A DNA stretch of 64,000 nt from Edolisoma coerulescens (taxonomy: Eukaryota; Chordata; Aves; Passeriformes; Campephagidae): positions 180,693-244,692 of the forward strand of contig VWZW01006869.1 in NCBI GenBank assembly GCA_013397115.1. The letters run 5' to 3'. The notes under the pieces were generated by a model. That model worked only from the letters and a program-made list of their open reading frames with translations. It did no database searches and had not been told where the DNA came from. Position 1 is the first letter of the stretch. Each line of letters opens with the position of its first letter. This document shows positions 36,685 through 50,000 of the stretch, piece by piece. Position numbers and translations under genes: made by a program.

Positions 36685-39600
36685 AAAAATGTTAGTAAAT
36701 GCCTGTTCTGCATTTCAGCACTTAACAACAAAATCTGAAATTTTATGTTCTGCTCCAGATGAAAAATATTCGTGTAATACCTGTAGGAAAAAGTAGGCTC
36801 ACATATTTCTTTACAAGTGGTGGAATCAACCTTTAAATATATTTTTAAAAGCATTTTTCTCTTTGAAATATAGTTGCTATCTCTCCCAGCCCACTTACAG
36901 TACTTTAGACTCATCGTGGGGATCTGAAGAAGGGAGTGCCCTCTGCTGCGCTGCATGCAGATAGGAGTTTCAATCAAGTTATTAAGGGGGAAAGATTGCA
37001 CTTGAAGGACTATCATCAAATTCACTGTCAATATTCTCAGCAGCAGTTACTACCAGTGTCTCATTTTGCTCAAAGTGATGTTATTATTTCAGTCATTCAA
37101 TGAGGTAAAATTCAGTAATAATTTATTATCATGCACTACTTTAAAGTGGAGGATTTCTTCTCATATAAAGCAAATACAGGTTACGGTGTGACATTCAGGA
37201 AATATTAATAACAACAATAGGGCAAGACTCAAAAAGATTATAATGGATAATTGCAAGAGGAATGGCTGGAGAGGGAGAAATTAATAAGAATCATTGAGAA
37301 GAGAACTGACACCTTGCAATTGGGAAAAAATAGTAGTCACAAACCATAAGCAAGAGAGTTTCACAGCTGGGAATACAGTGCAAGGAATCTGTTCCTCCTG
37401 GCCTGGGCTGCTCTTTGGAAAGGCACTGCCTCCACAGAAGGGAGCCTGTGTCGGTGGTGAGGAGAGCCAGAGAAACAAGCTCACTGAGCGTCAGAGTGCA
37501 GAAATGCTGCTGGACTGGAGTCTCAAAGGGATAGGACCTCTCTAGGTACTCCTGGGAGGAACTTGAGTGGTTTCCCTTTGTTTATGTGGTTACTGAAGGC
37601 ACTAGGATGGAGGTAGCTATTGGAAAGAAGATTGCTGGGAAAGGGACACAATCAGATAAGTATATGGAGGGAAAGAATAATTTCTGTTTGTGTGTTCATT
37701 GCTTACTTTTCTTTCTCTGTAGTTGCATTGCTTTCAGGCCAGACCTTCAAATTACAGAGCTAGCAGAAAAATGGAAACGAGGAAATACAGCAAGTATCTA
37801 TGATCAAAAGTATTTCTCTCTTCCACACCACCCTTGAGCTCACTCATGCTGTAGAAAATGCAGGCAGCAGGGAGATCAGTACAGAGCAATGCATTGCACG
37901 TGTTTTTTTCCATAAAACACTTTAGAAAGTCTTCAGAAAAGGTGTTCAAGGCATCAAATGGGTGGCAGGAACAGCGCAATGGACATTTTTATCTCACTAC
38001 TTTTTTTTTAGAATAAAACTTGACAACATATTGGCAATAAGTATCAAAAGGAGAGGACGGAACTCTCGTCATTCTCTTTCTTCTGTAGTCTTTTTTTTCC
38101 TCTTTCCTTTCTCTTTTTTCTCTTTTTTTCCCCCCTTTTCATTTCTTTTTTCTATTTATGGCAAACTGACACGATAATTTCTGGGAGTTGGTGGTGTTCC
38201 CATAGAAACAGCCTTGATTTGATGATATCACTGCAGGTTGCTGCTGTTATTCTGCTATGTTCTAATTAAAATAAAATCTTTATAGATACATTGTATTTAA
38301 ATCTTCAGGCTTTTTTTCCTACACAATTGGACTGGTATAATCTACATTTTTCTTATGACTGTGTCCGAACAGGGGCCAAAAGACTTATGATGATCAAGAC
38401 ACTGTTCTCTTTGAAGCAATCTTTTTGTCTGTTCTCCAGCATTCATAAAACCCAAGTGGGCTTTTATGCCTAATAATAGTAGTTATAAGTGGCTTTAAGT
38501 GATTTGTGGGATAAAAGCTGTAACTGTTACGTGCCACTGAGGAGCTGCTTCTTTTACTCAATGTTTAATACTTTGTAATAACAACTGTTTTTGTTTCAGG
38601 ATCTCAATGCACTTTCCATTATTACGACTTAAAGTGCTAATGAATTCTGCATTAAAAGCCAGATGTAAAAGTATTTGAGATAAAACTCTCCAGAGAAATA
38701 GTTCAATTGCCTGCAGTAACTGTCCTGCAAGTTACAAAAGGCATGGTGTGTCAAAACCACTCTTTTTCATCTTCTTGTTTGCATCCACTTCCCCTGTAGG
38801 GCATAGAAAAGGCTTAATTGCCAACTCATCTGTTCAAGATACTGAGATGAAAATAAAATTGTGGGTTTTGTCTGGTTTGTGAAGTGAATGATGTTAAAGG
38901 ATGGAAGGGCAGAGCAGGATTTCTTCAAGTTTGTGTGTGTTTGAGAGAGACCCACTACAGTTCTTATTGATGTAGACAAGGATGCCTCACCTTCTTTGAC
39001 ACGTGAAAACTGCTGTTGCAAGGTTTGCTACCATCTGGTTTGAGGTGACAAAACAACAAGAATATAACCCAGCTCTCATTCTCTGATTTTTCCACCTGTG
39101 GTAAACTTAGCCCAAATAACCACAAGCATTGGTGCTTCTCAGTAGAAGGCAACATGAGTAACACCACAAATTCCATCACTCCCTAGGAAAAACAAGATTA
39201 ATAATCTTTTGCAGAGGAGATGGTAATTTATAAAAATGCAGAAGTCCCACAAGTGGAAAACCTATGAACAGAATTTGGGGCAAGATCTTTTTTCTGCTTT
39301 CTCTGTCAGAAACTTGCCATCAAACTCCCTTTTATTTAGTGCTATTATTGTGCTTTGTAATTTGGTTTTAATCATATATTTATCAAGTCACTATGTTCAT
39401 CCTCAGATAAACTCTCATAAATAAAGAAAATTTACCTGAACAGGAGGTAAAATGGGTCAAAGCTGAACACATTCAGAAAATACTGGGACATGAAATGTAC
39501 CAAGGCAGAGATCACATTTTTATTCTGAGGCTGGAGTGTGCTGTTTATGGTAGGATCAGAGAAAACTGTCTGAGGATCCTTGATATTACAACAGTAAAAG

Positions 39601-42600
39601 AATGCAAGAATATTTGCTCCCTTAGAAAGTGTTGCAGAATCCAGAACTGCCCAATCAACTCATCTCATAAGCATGGCGTGTACTTCAGCTCAAAAGCTAA
39701 ATGAATAAACAGAACCAGCCCAGATGAAATAATTTCTAATTGAATTTCCAAGGTTAGCAAAGACAGTGTGCAGAGGAGCAGCTCAGCACTAATCAGGCTG
39801 ATTATTCTGGTGTTCAGCACGAGAGGGCTATGGAATGGGAGAGCCTTCCCCTAAAGCTGCTCAGGTAGCTCGCAGTTCCCTTTCCCTCGACAAAACTCTG
39901 CAGCAGGGCAGGTGCTAAACATCTCAGGTGCTCTGGAGCAGCAAAGGTGGTGCAGAACATTTCACCAGCCGAATTAGTCTCGACACGAAGGGCAGAATGA
40001 CCCCACAGAAAACGAGCCTCTGGCAAGTTGCTCGCAATCAGCCGACACCTCTGGCTTGTACTGCACTGCCAAGTCTACCCCAGCCAACTGGAAAGTCACT
40101 AACAAAGCACATTTTAAATGTTTCCAGGCAACAAGGTCACCACGTCTTCCTCGGTTATGCCATTTGCTTTTTACCCAGCAGGCAACCACTTTGTCTTAAG
40201 AGCTAATTTCTGCCTTTTCTTTGCCTTCTAGGACTCTCCACTGTATTGCATATCACCCTTTTTTCCAGTTGAGGGGCAGTTTTTGGAGGGCTCAACAAAA
40301 AGGGAGGGATTTTGATGCAGATTTTGCTGAAATCAGAGGTTTCACACAAAGTGGCTTCTACCTCAGCTACTGCTTTTAATGTACTTCATGATCTCTCTCT
40401 TGTGGATCTTTTTTCTCTACTCATCTTTGAGATCATCTGTGTCTCTTCCATTCTGATTTATAACAGATTGCCCCTTTATTTCACACCTTTCTAAGATTTT
40501 CCAGTTTTTAGTTTATCTTTCGAAGAAAAGACAGAAAAATCCTTTTGATTTCACTGGAGAACTTTACTTTTTTATTTTATGGTTTGTAAATGTCCTGAGA
40601 ATTAAATAAAACTTCTCTTTTTTTGAAGGATGGTGCATTTCTTTGTGAGTTTTTGTGTATATAGTTTTTAATAAAATGAGATTTATCAGGCAAAAGTGTT
40701 GTGCTTACACCAGATTCAGCTTAAGGCATCTCAGCAACATCAGAAAAAAAGAATTTTCCTGCCTCAAGGTTCTAGGTTCATTCTACCACAGGAAGGGAGG
40801 AAGGGGAAGGACAGGACTATGACGAATATGGGGAGGACAGTTCAGGAAAGCCAGACTTGCTACTGCCAGAGGAGGAGGTGAGGATGACAGCTGCTTATTC
40901 TGAAATGGCTCATTCCCTGCCCTAACCAACAGCCCTGACTAGGTTTTCAGGCCCCAGCTTTGACAAAATGAGCATCAGGACCATGAATGTCTGCTGCCTG
41001 TAGTATAGCTCTTGTTGTCTCTGCTGCTTACAGTTGACCTAAATCCACACACAGCTCTCAGGGTACAGGAAGATGATATTCAGATCCCCTCCTTGCCTGA
41101 TTTGGAGCAAGAAATTATATTTAGGTCTGATGTTGTAGGAGAGTGCCTTGGTCATTGATTTAGGTAGTGTTTGAACTCCTGCTCTTGAAACTCTCGACTT
41201 TGTTTAACTCTGGTCATCAGAGCTGGCCCTGGAAGACACACATGAGAGCTATGAGCTGCACCGTTCCTTGCTCTCTGACCTAAAGGACATTTGAACTCTA
41301 TGAATGGCTCCTGTGGGAAAGACTGAGAAAAAATATTGTTTCCGTGACTCTGTCACTAAGCCAGGATGTCGTTCTTGGTTCCCAAAGCATAGATTTGTTT
41401 TTGATTCTCACCAAAACACCCATTTCCCCATTCTGCTTTTCACGCAGTTAGTTCAGCACACAACTGCAATTTGTGTTTAGTTTTACATTATGTTAACAAC
41501 AACACACTTTCACATCATTAACTTTTCGCTCTTCTTGTAGTAGTTCCTTTCTTATATGTCACACTACTGCAGGGTTAAGGTGTTGGAGGAATTTGAACTG
41601 AGTCTACAGAAAAATTCCTGAAGAAAGTGGTTTTCTTTCTCTTCCTGAATCAATTTCTGTTTTCTTTTCCTATTTAAAGTTCTGTGTATTTTTATGGAAC
41701 TCTGCCAATCTGATCTAGTGTGTACTTTTGCAATCTTAGGGCTCACACATGTGACTGAGGTATGAGAGCTCAAGAAGTTACTGCACATCAGCTAAGCCAT
41801 GGCAACTGTCCTGTGTTCAGGCTTAGCCCACAGCAAATGCGATATAATGTGAGTTATCTTAAGCCTCTTTCATGAGAGACTTATCTCTCCTATGTACTTT
41901 CCTGGGAGGCTGCTGGGTGTCATTATTCCAGCTGCACTGATTTGTCTATTTGGGCTCTCTATCCCCCTACCCTGTGAGTAATTAAATCACCTCCTGCTAT
42001 ACATTTAACCTTGAAAATCTTTCCTTTTTTTTACTTCACTTTAATTGGCTGTTGCTGCAGATACCTTATCATACTTTGCTCTTATGTGGAAGTCTGCACT
42101 GAGCATTACAGGCTGGAGTTTGTAATAGAGGAAGGTTTTCAGTACAGAGGAGAGAAACAACAGGAGTGGATGCAAACAACAATGTACACAAAGGGAGAGA
42201 ATCCCTTTCTAAACAAATGGCTGCTGTATAACAGACCACTCACCTGACTGCTGATGCACGAGGCTCCAAAGGTCTGATCAAAAGTGATGGATGAAGAGAG
42301 AAGTAAAAGGGGTGCACCCGAGGGAATGACAGCTGCAGGACTGGGGTCGGCAGCTGCAGCTTGGGGGTGACCTTGGTGCAGTCTTACTGTGCTTATGGGG
42401 CAACTCTGGCAGGCACTGCCAGGGCTGCAGGCCCCTCCTCAGGTGCATTTGTGTTGCAAATGCTGGAGCTGCAGACTGCAGCCAGGCAGAGGTTAATGCA
42501 ATGCAACAGCGGCCTGGAAAGCTGCAAGTCTAATTATTACAATTGAGCAGCTGAAGTAAAGAGAAGAGTGTGACTGCTAAGGGCTCAAATACCAGAAAAG

Positions 42601-42670
42601 AGCAGAAAGTCTGTAGTCCATCCAGGAACTGGGACAAGCCCATCTACAGCCTTAAAAGAAACAGTCTGAC
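36685..42670. other. Gene-free intergenic stretch
   Basis: About 6 kb of AT-rich sequence with short frames on both strands and one polypyrimidine tract. I recognise no exon, RNA gene or further repeat family here. Confidence 0.6.
38086..38156. repeat. T/C-rich polypyrimidine tract
   Basis: About 70 bases almost entirely of T and C on the plus strand. It is a low-complexity tract capable of triplex-type structure, with no element adjoining. Confidence 0.85.
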
Positions 42671-42680
42671 CTGAGTACCT

Positions 42681-43000
42681 GTCATTGCTTAGGCTTGGGG
42701 TTTGTGCGCCTCCTTAGGGCTTGGGGAAAGTATGTAACCATTTAGAAAGGGAACGGTAAAAGAGAATACCCAACAATATGCTGCAAGATATAAGAAGCTA
42801 AATAAATGTATAGAGAAGACACTTGCAGCTTGAGGGTTATGGAATTCTGGGAGTTGGACAACTGACCACTGCTTGATTGACAGTAAACCGTTCCCGTTTG
42901 TTATCCTGCCTTAATAAAGTAAGGCTAGTCATAAATCTTGTGTCAGCTTGTGCTCTGTGGCTGAGCAAGGCTGGGAATGAATTTGGTTCCTGGGAAAAAT
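42681..43000 (+). mobile_element. Possible solo LTR of an endogenous retrovirus
   Basis: The order of signals resembles an LTR. There is a TG start (TGTCATTGCTTAGGC), a TATA-like GATATAAGAAG near 42789, a tract of moderate complexity, a poly(A) signal in CCTTAATAAAGTAAGG at about 42909-42924, and a T/G-rich stretch after it. I cannot find clear target-site duplications, a primer-binding site or any internal coding sequence, so the ends are uncertain. It may instead be ordinary sequence with a chance AATAAA. Confidence 0.3.
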
Positions 43001-44354
43001 AGGATTCGAAATCAATTTAGGAGCGGGCAATTGTGGCTTAGCAGCTACACCCTGGGGAGCCAGGAGCTGGAGTGAGGCCTGCCTTGGGGGAGCAGCCAGG
43101 GCAGGCTGGGCCTGTGGGAAGAGTTCATTTGAGAGTGCTCTGCTCTCATGTCATGAAACACAACAGGTCTGAAACAAGTTAACAGAACCGCTTTTGAACA
43201 AAGGTTGTCTCACCCACGTTTTCAGCCCTACTAACACACAAAAGTGAAACTTAAGCAACCCCAACATTCAAGACTCAATAATGTCCAAGCTCAACTTTCT
43301 TTCCAAAAGTGAGCTAAATATGGGCCAAATGTGGATCGAATTTTTGCATCTCAGGGTCTTCCCTGCAGCTAATAACTCCAGGAATATTCTTCCCTTATCA
43401 ATTAGGTAATGAAATGCAGCAGTTATTTAGTAGCCTCCTCCAAAATAAACAACAAGACCACCTGTCAAAGACCAGTGGAACTGGGTGCAGCAATATCATC
43501 CTTCCAAGTCACCAGGAGGCTGCCACATGTTCAGAAGAGATTAGGGCAATCATGGGACACCTACAAAATCTGCTCTGAATGTGTGCAGTCAGGTTATTAC
43601 TTTCTGTAAGAGTTTTTATGTCTTCAACAGATTGTTCATTGCAGCATTGGGTCTGTGAAGAGAAGACAGTTGGCCTACTTCTCTATTTCATTACTTTAAC
43701 ATTAATGAAATTGTATAAACACATTATAATCAAGGGAGTGGCACAGCAAACAACCAAACATTGCCTTAGACCCATGAGCAGATCCCTATATTCTGAGACA
43801 GTTGCCAAAACAGTGACTATTTTCATGGCAAAAGAGAAATAAAATATACACAAAACATGTTAAATTTTCATTAATGTATATGAATATGTAAAAAGGAAAA
43901 GGATTTGGTTCGACATAAACAGACTATTGTCACTGCTGTAGCAAAGTATACACGCACCCAAATACAGGAGGGTGCTGCTAAAGAAAGCTGATCCTCGTTT
44001 TCTGCTTCAGTCTCTCAACGTAGCTTAAGATGACAAAAGGATTAATAACCTTGTCACGTCACAGAGGTTACAAGTCACAAACTGACACTGCTCCTATTGC
44101 CATCACTGTAGGAAGGAGAATAAAGGCAAAGAGACTAAGAGACCATTTTGATAGTGGTGTTCATAGCTATTTATTCATTACACCAGTAGGAGTTTAAACA
44201 CAGCAGTTCATTGTTCAGCCCCCCGGCCAAATTTCATCTGCTTGAGGTAGCCAGACTCGGCTGAACTGAAGGGCAAACCCCTTGTGGTATGTGATACAGA
44301 TCCCATCTGTGCTGATGCACAGAGGCGTTTCACAGCTCACAGCTACCATGCCAG

Positions 44355-44440
44355 TGATCTTCAGCTCAAACTGTAGCAGCACATAGATCCTTGATCCTTG
44401 TTTCCCCCAAGGTCTGAGGTTCATTCCCCAATGTACCAGT
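44355..44440 (+). mobile_element. tRNA-derived SINE-like fragment
   Basis: The plus strand carries an A-box-like CAGCTCAAACTGTAG and, about 50 bases later, a B-box-like AGGTTCATTCCCC, spaced as in a tRNA-derived Pol III promoter. The intervening bases do not fold as an intact tRNA, so this is a decayed SINE head or tRNA pseudogene. Which family it belongs to is not clear. Confidence 0.4.
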
Positions 44441-46630
44441 CAAGGCAGCAGCCTGCACACAGGCTTCCATTGCAAAAAAGAAATTGCATGTGAGACCTTG
44501 ATATGACTGAGAAGATGGCCTAGTAAATATGATTAGACACCACCACATCCCAGGCAGCCGGCATCAGCACCTTTCATGAAAAAGTTGTCCACATAGTAGA
44601 CTGGGACATTAACTTTGAATGTACCTTCACCAAGTAAAGCTTTACACTAATCAAGGGATTGCAATTGTGTGATCAGTTTGGAGAAGTAATTATTACAAGG
44701 TGCATAAATCAGGCATTTTAATCCAGGAACAGCTACGTGAGTAGGGGACAGATAAGACACTGATATTGAGGTGCTTTGCATCTTTATTCCCTACTGTTGC
44801 CCAGTTAACCTCTAGTATTTGTACTGTTTAAGCTGTATCAGCTTAAAACCAAATATAATTAACATGCTAACCATCATCCTGCTAAAACAAGGCTGACCTA
44901 GTCCCTTGAATTTAGAATTTATTCCCAACAAGTATTCATATCCTGACCAAGGCCATTGTCATAATCCAATCTAATCCTCACAGATTTGTATGCGCAAAGT
45001 GAGGATGGGGCTCCTGCGAGTGATGGAGCCTTCATCTCCCACACTCTTTAGGACTCCATGCTGCTCACTACTCAACAAATTTCAACTGCACCCTGTTCCT
45101 TTAATCAACAGGAAGCAGGAAAATATAGGTCTGGCATTCCTCCCAGCTTTTATACAAACACATACCTAGCTACATGGTTTTATGAACATATTCCAATCCT
45201 GAGTAATGTTTGCATAACTACATGCATGAGAAAGCATTGGGTATTTGAGTTTTGCCACAGTGTTTTCAGGACACGAATTGTACATGTTATAACAGCGTGA
45301 CTGTGACATAGTGGCCACATCCTGAGCACAATCTCTCTCTGATATCCACAAAGTGACTGGAGCTGGAGCTCTTTTTCAGGTTTGACTTTCAATGCCACTG
45401 CTACAAGTTGGACTTAAGCATGCAGTTGGTCTTGAAAGATAAACTTATTTTAAAAAGCAGCAACCTTTAAGTAAAATTTCCTTCGGATCTGCTCCTGAGA
45501 GGCGCTTGGTCCTTGCTGCTCAACAGGGAGCCTGTTAGCAGTATCTGTGGTTTGATGAAACACAAGCCAAGGTTCCCAAGACAAGGTTGTCTGTGTTGGA
45601 TCACTGGCTCAAAACAGAGTATAATATGGTTGGCAGGAGGCTCCTTATTCCAGAGAATGAGTGAAAAGTTGTCTTGTGTATGTGTGTGTTTTTCAGTCTT
45701 TGGGGCTGGTTGCATTTGGTGATGTGGTTGGTTACAGTGCACTGAATCACCAACACAAACACTTCATGATGGTTCATGGATCACTGGAGACATAGAAGAC
45801 TTTCTTTGTTTAGGAGCCCAGAAAGAAATCACTCTTTAGCTTTTTTAAAATTTTATTTAATAAATCATGTGGAACTAGAGACTGGTCCCCTACATCGTGA
45901 GTGCCATTTAAAAACCTGGGATATGCAGGAGAGGATTAATGATTATGTAAGCACTAAATTTCACAAAGGACAGGATCCTAAATGCCCTTGCTTTTGTTAG
46001 GTGGCAGAACACAGCCTGCAGAAGTTCTGGATGAAATGGCTTCTCATGAAGTCCAGGAACATGGGAGGGGAACTCCATGGAGCAGGAACTGGCCACCTCT
46101 GATTGTAGATTCTGTAGCTGCACCTAAATACAAATTTCCTGAAGACCATGTTTTCCTTCTGCTTAGCTGGCTTTTATAAATGGCAAATAACGTGGGACCA
46201 CAGAAGGCCTTATTATTGCAGAGCCCTCCAACAGTACTGTGGAACACAAAATGAAGGTGGTCTGAAAATACTATTTAAAGATGACTTTACTTTAAAAAAA
46301 ATTGCTGGTTGTGATCCCAAGAATTAAGATATTTCAAAGTGATGAAAAATGTGTTGGTTTTGCAGGAGAATCAATGATGGTAATTATTTTGTGTGTTTTT
46401 CTGACTTCTGTTGCAGAATACAGAAAATACTTTTGAAACAGCAAAGCAAATAAGACTAGATACAGTAATTACGAAGTTATATTTAGTGGACTAAACACAC
46501 TGACCACTATGTAGCTATAGCACGTGAAGTTCCTGTTCTCCCTTCTTTCAGCACTTTCAAGTAAACAATTTCCTTCTGTGAATCAAGAACTTCACTTTTA
46601 AGCAATACTTTTTGGTAAACTTGGTGTGGT
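44441..46630. other. Gene-free intergenic stretch
   Basis: About 2.2 kb without a supported gene. A short GT-rich run near 45680 is the only simple-sequence feature. Confidence 0.55.
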
Positions 46631-46639
46631 GAATGGAAG

Positions 46640-47070
46640 CAGAGCTAGTGCCCGGATGACTTTTGAACGCATCCAAGAACGGGGACTCCACAACCTCTCT
46701 GAGCAGCCTGTGCCAGTGCAGGTCATCCTCACAGTGATGGCTGGTCTAGATGATCTTCAGAGGTCCCTTCCAACCCAAACCATTTTATGATATTATGAAA
46801 AGTGTTTCCTGATGTTCAGACAGAGCCTCCTGTGTTTCAGTTTATGCCCACTGTCTTGTCACTTGACAACGCTGGAAAGAGATCCATCTTCTGTGTACCC
46901 TTTGTTCACATATTTGTACACACTGATGAGAACCCCCCGCCGAGGCTTCTCTTTTCCAGGCTGAACACTCCCAGCTCTCTCAGCCTTTCCTCACATGCTG
47001 CAGCCTGGGATACTGCTGGATTCCTGCTGCAAGGGCACACTGCTAGCTCACGTCCATCTTGTTGTCCAGG
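46640..47070 (-). mobile_element. CR1 LINE fragment, antisense, interrupted
   Basis: Antisense CR1 sequence: GGACTCCACAACCTCTCTGA then GCAGCCTGTGCCAGTGC, interrupted at about 46738-46799. It resumes with TTTCCTGATGTTCAGACAGA, CCTCCTGTGTTTCAGTTTAT and further on CTCTTTTCCAGGCTGAACAC. The resumed part follows the expected CR1 order, so the two halves are one copy split by an insertion. It is diverged from typical avian CR1, so of moderate age. Confidence 0.88.
46738..46799 (+). mobile_element. Short sense CR1 3' tail nested in the antisense CR1
   Basis: About 62 bases read TGGCTGGTCTAGATGATCTT then CAGAGGTCCCTTCCAACCCA and end ATTTTATGATATTATGA, the CR1 3' terminus in the plus orientation. The flanking CR1 is in the opposite orientation. 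It is severely 5'-truncated, typical of CR1 insertions. Confidence 0.85.
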
Positions 47071-50000
47071 ACCCCCTATGAGTAATCCTGTTCTCCCTGC
47101 AATCACAGAGTTTACAAGTAACATTTATTAGGCCACAAAAATTGTGACTAAATAATAGCATGCTAATTTTTAAGAGACTTAGCTACTTGAAACCCAGCCA
47201 GCTAAAAAGGTAGATGTGTTAATGCAATCATTTCTATTGAGTTTTCTGAATGGTGATAAGTCAGACTTGTGCAGTTCAGGTGGTTCTTGTCTTCATAATA
47301 ACCAATGTCAGTGGTTCAAATAAAAAGTTACCTACTTAGGGCTGTTTCTTTTGCAGCAAGGCATGGTAGTGAAAGCGATGTCATCAACATTTAAATAGTT
47401 TACCTCCTTGATTAATTCACTCTAAAATAAGAACTACCTTTGATTGCATGATCCTTAATATTTACTTTGCATGTATTATTATGGCGATATTTTGATCCGC
47501 TCTGTCATTTCTAAGCAGTGCCATACACACCTGCTTCCTACGGGAGCTGGAAAATGGTATTAATTCCCTTTTGCCACTTGGTGGCGATCTCTTAAAAATT
47601 ATGGAAGCTAAAAGTATCTTGCTTGTTCGTTTAATTTCGGTATAAGTAAAGGAAAACTCAGAGATAAGACTTTAATACATCAGAATAACAGTCATAAAGT
47701 CTATCTATAGGAAAACAATATCCTAGAGTCTGCTTTTTAGGCATAAGACATCCCAGCAGATCTGGCTATGCTGAAAACAATACCATCATTTTGTAATGTC
47801 ACCTGTGCCGAAGTATTCAAGTACTACAGAGTTTATTATGACTTCTCAGAAGAAACAAAGGCCTTTCTACAGAAGTAGAAAGAGATGTAACTCACAGCTT
47901 TGAGGAAATGTTTCAGGTATAAATCCTCTCTGATTGGCATGTATTTCAAAGTCAATTGCAGTTGCTTTTCAGTCACTGTGGGGGGTTTTGTTGTCCCTGA
48001 CACATACACACATAAGCAAAACTTTTCTGCTTGTGCTCTGAAGCAACTTTGTCATGTCAGCAAGTCCCAAATGTATACATACTTATTATAAGAATGAATA
48101 AAGATTTAGACACACCTAACTCTCTAGGAATACAATGGTATATTGGCTCATCTACCGTTGAATTTGTCTTTTCCTTTATAGAGTTTTGCAAATACTAAAG
48201 TACTGAGAGTGAATGGTGACCATTTTCTTTCAAAACACTGCTGCTTCCTAAATTCAAAGCTCTTCTGATTTTTACCACACTTTCAGTACATGCAATGCTA
48301 CTGTGCATGTTCTTTACTATCCTTCTCTACATTCAACAGTAACAATGGAGTACCTGCCTAAAACACATTTCTTCTCATTCTCTGATTATTGTCCAGATTA
48401 GGATGCCACCAGAAAGGCCTTACCTTCCATGAAGACCTACCAACTGTGGTTCTGCAGATACACCAATTCCTGTATAATGACCTCAGTTATGAAAATGGAA
48501 GAGGCAATGTGAGCAACAGGACAAAGAAAAACAGAGAAACATTTCTGAGAAACCTAGCAATTAGCCTTTTCAATGTACTGAGGGTATGTATTGTCCACAG
48601 ACAGTATTTCTAAATGGGTTTCTGTCATAGCCTTAAAATGCCACGGTCTGTATAGAAGCATTGCTGTACACTCCAATTCCTTTTAATTAGTTGAACTTTA
48701 GTTAAGCTTTTCAAAGGAGCTATGGTATGGGTTAGTTACAATACTAGCAGCTGGTCATGCATCCCCCGACAAATCTCCCAGGTTTGAGAAGGTTTACAAA
48801 AGTGATACCTCATAGATGGGTGCATTATTTTACTGCATCTATTTGAAAAGGTACTTGCAGTTTAAGGATTATTCTGATTGATTCTGAGATGTGATTGAAG
48901 AAGTCCTTTTTTTAATAGCTATACTTCTGTTGAAGTTTTTAACAAGTGTTTTTAAACTCCAATGATAATGAGCTCCATAGCACTGCACTCCTGCAGCAAA
49001 AAAACCTAGATTTAATATGAGGTGACCACTACCTTTTCCTGACTCGATCAGGAGCCACAAGACATGCCTATTTCCTTTTGACAACAATTAAATATGGAGA
49101 TATGGATTTCAGGGAATAAGATAAATATGTTGAGCCTGAACTCTGCCAACTGCAAACAAAAGCACATGAGCAAAGGTTGGCACCACATCCGACTACCCTT
49201 ATCTCACTTGTTTTCATTTAGTCAGCTTAGTTACAGCTGAACAGCTTGAGATACGCCTTCTTCAGTCACAGGACATGCTGGGGAGATCAACAGGACCAAA
49301 TGGACAAGAGTCTGTGGACCTCCACAACTTTCATCTCTTGCTTATCCTAATGAGATAAGAAAATAAGCGTCATAATTTTTGGAGCTCATAAGAAGTGTTC
49401 AAAGTATGAAACAATAAAAAAGCAGTATCATAGAAGGCAAGAAAAATCCCTTAGCACAGCTATGAGACGGGAGGAGTGCGGCTCCTTTGCCAAAGAACTG
49501 TTTCCAAAATGTTTGTCCATATGTAACATTATTATAGTAGTCATTCCTGCCATGCATCTCACAGACTTACGTCTTCATTGCTGGCTTTTGGATTTCTTCA
49601 GGAAACTTAACTCTCTGTGTGCCATGGAAATGCAGAATCACTCTTCTGAGCAGTCACTTGGCTTTTGGCCAAGACGTTCTTGCCGTCACTGAGCAAAATG
49701 GAAAGGAATTATGACCACAATAAACATTCAGCTTACTAATTGCTGTTTAATTGCTGCTCAGAATTTCCAATGCATTAGCTAGCAATGACAGTGTTACATA
49801 AACACCTGAAAGCACCAGCTGACTGTGCAGGACGCAGGGAAAGGCAGTGTCTGACTGCCTGAGCTCATGTGCATGTTTGGAGGCACCGGACAGGAAAAGG
49901 CTTCTCTTCCCCACTCTGCATGACACATAGCCATGGAGCATGAGGATCTATCCTCTTAATCTGGGTGATTCCTTCCTACAGACTTTGTAGGAAGTACCTA

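Noticed and set aside
36375..37031. 218-codon minus-strand ORF
   Set aside because: It runs antisense across the CR1 tail at 36479-36684. It has no domain, no splice context and no family resemblance.
44215..44424. 69-codon minus-strand ORF that reads like a protein C-terminus
   Set aside because: It overlaps the tRNA-derived SINE-like fragment, with no splice support or identifiable homologue.
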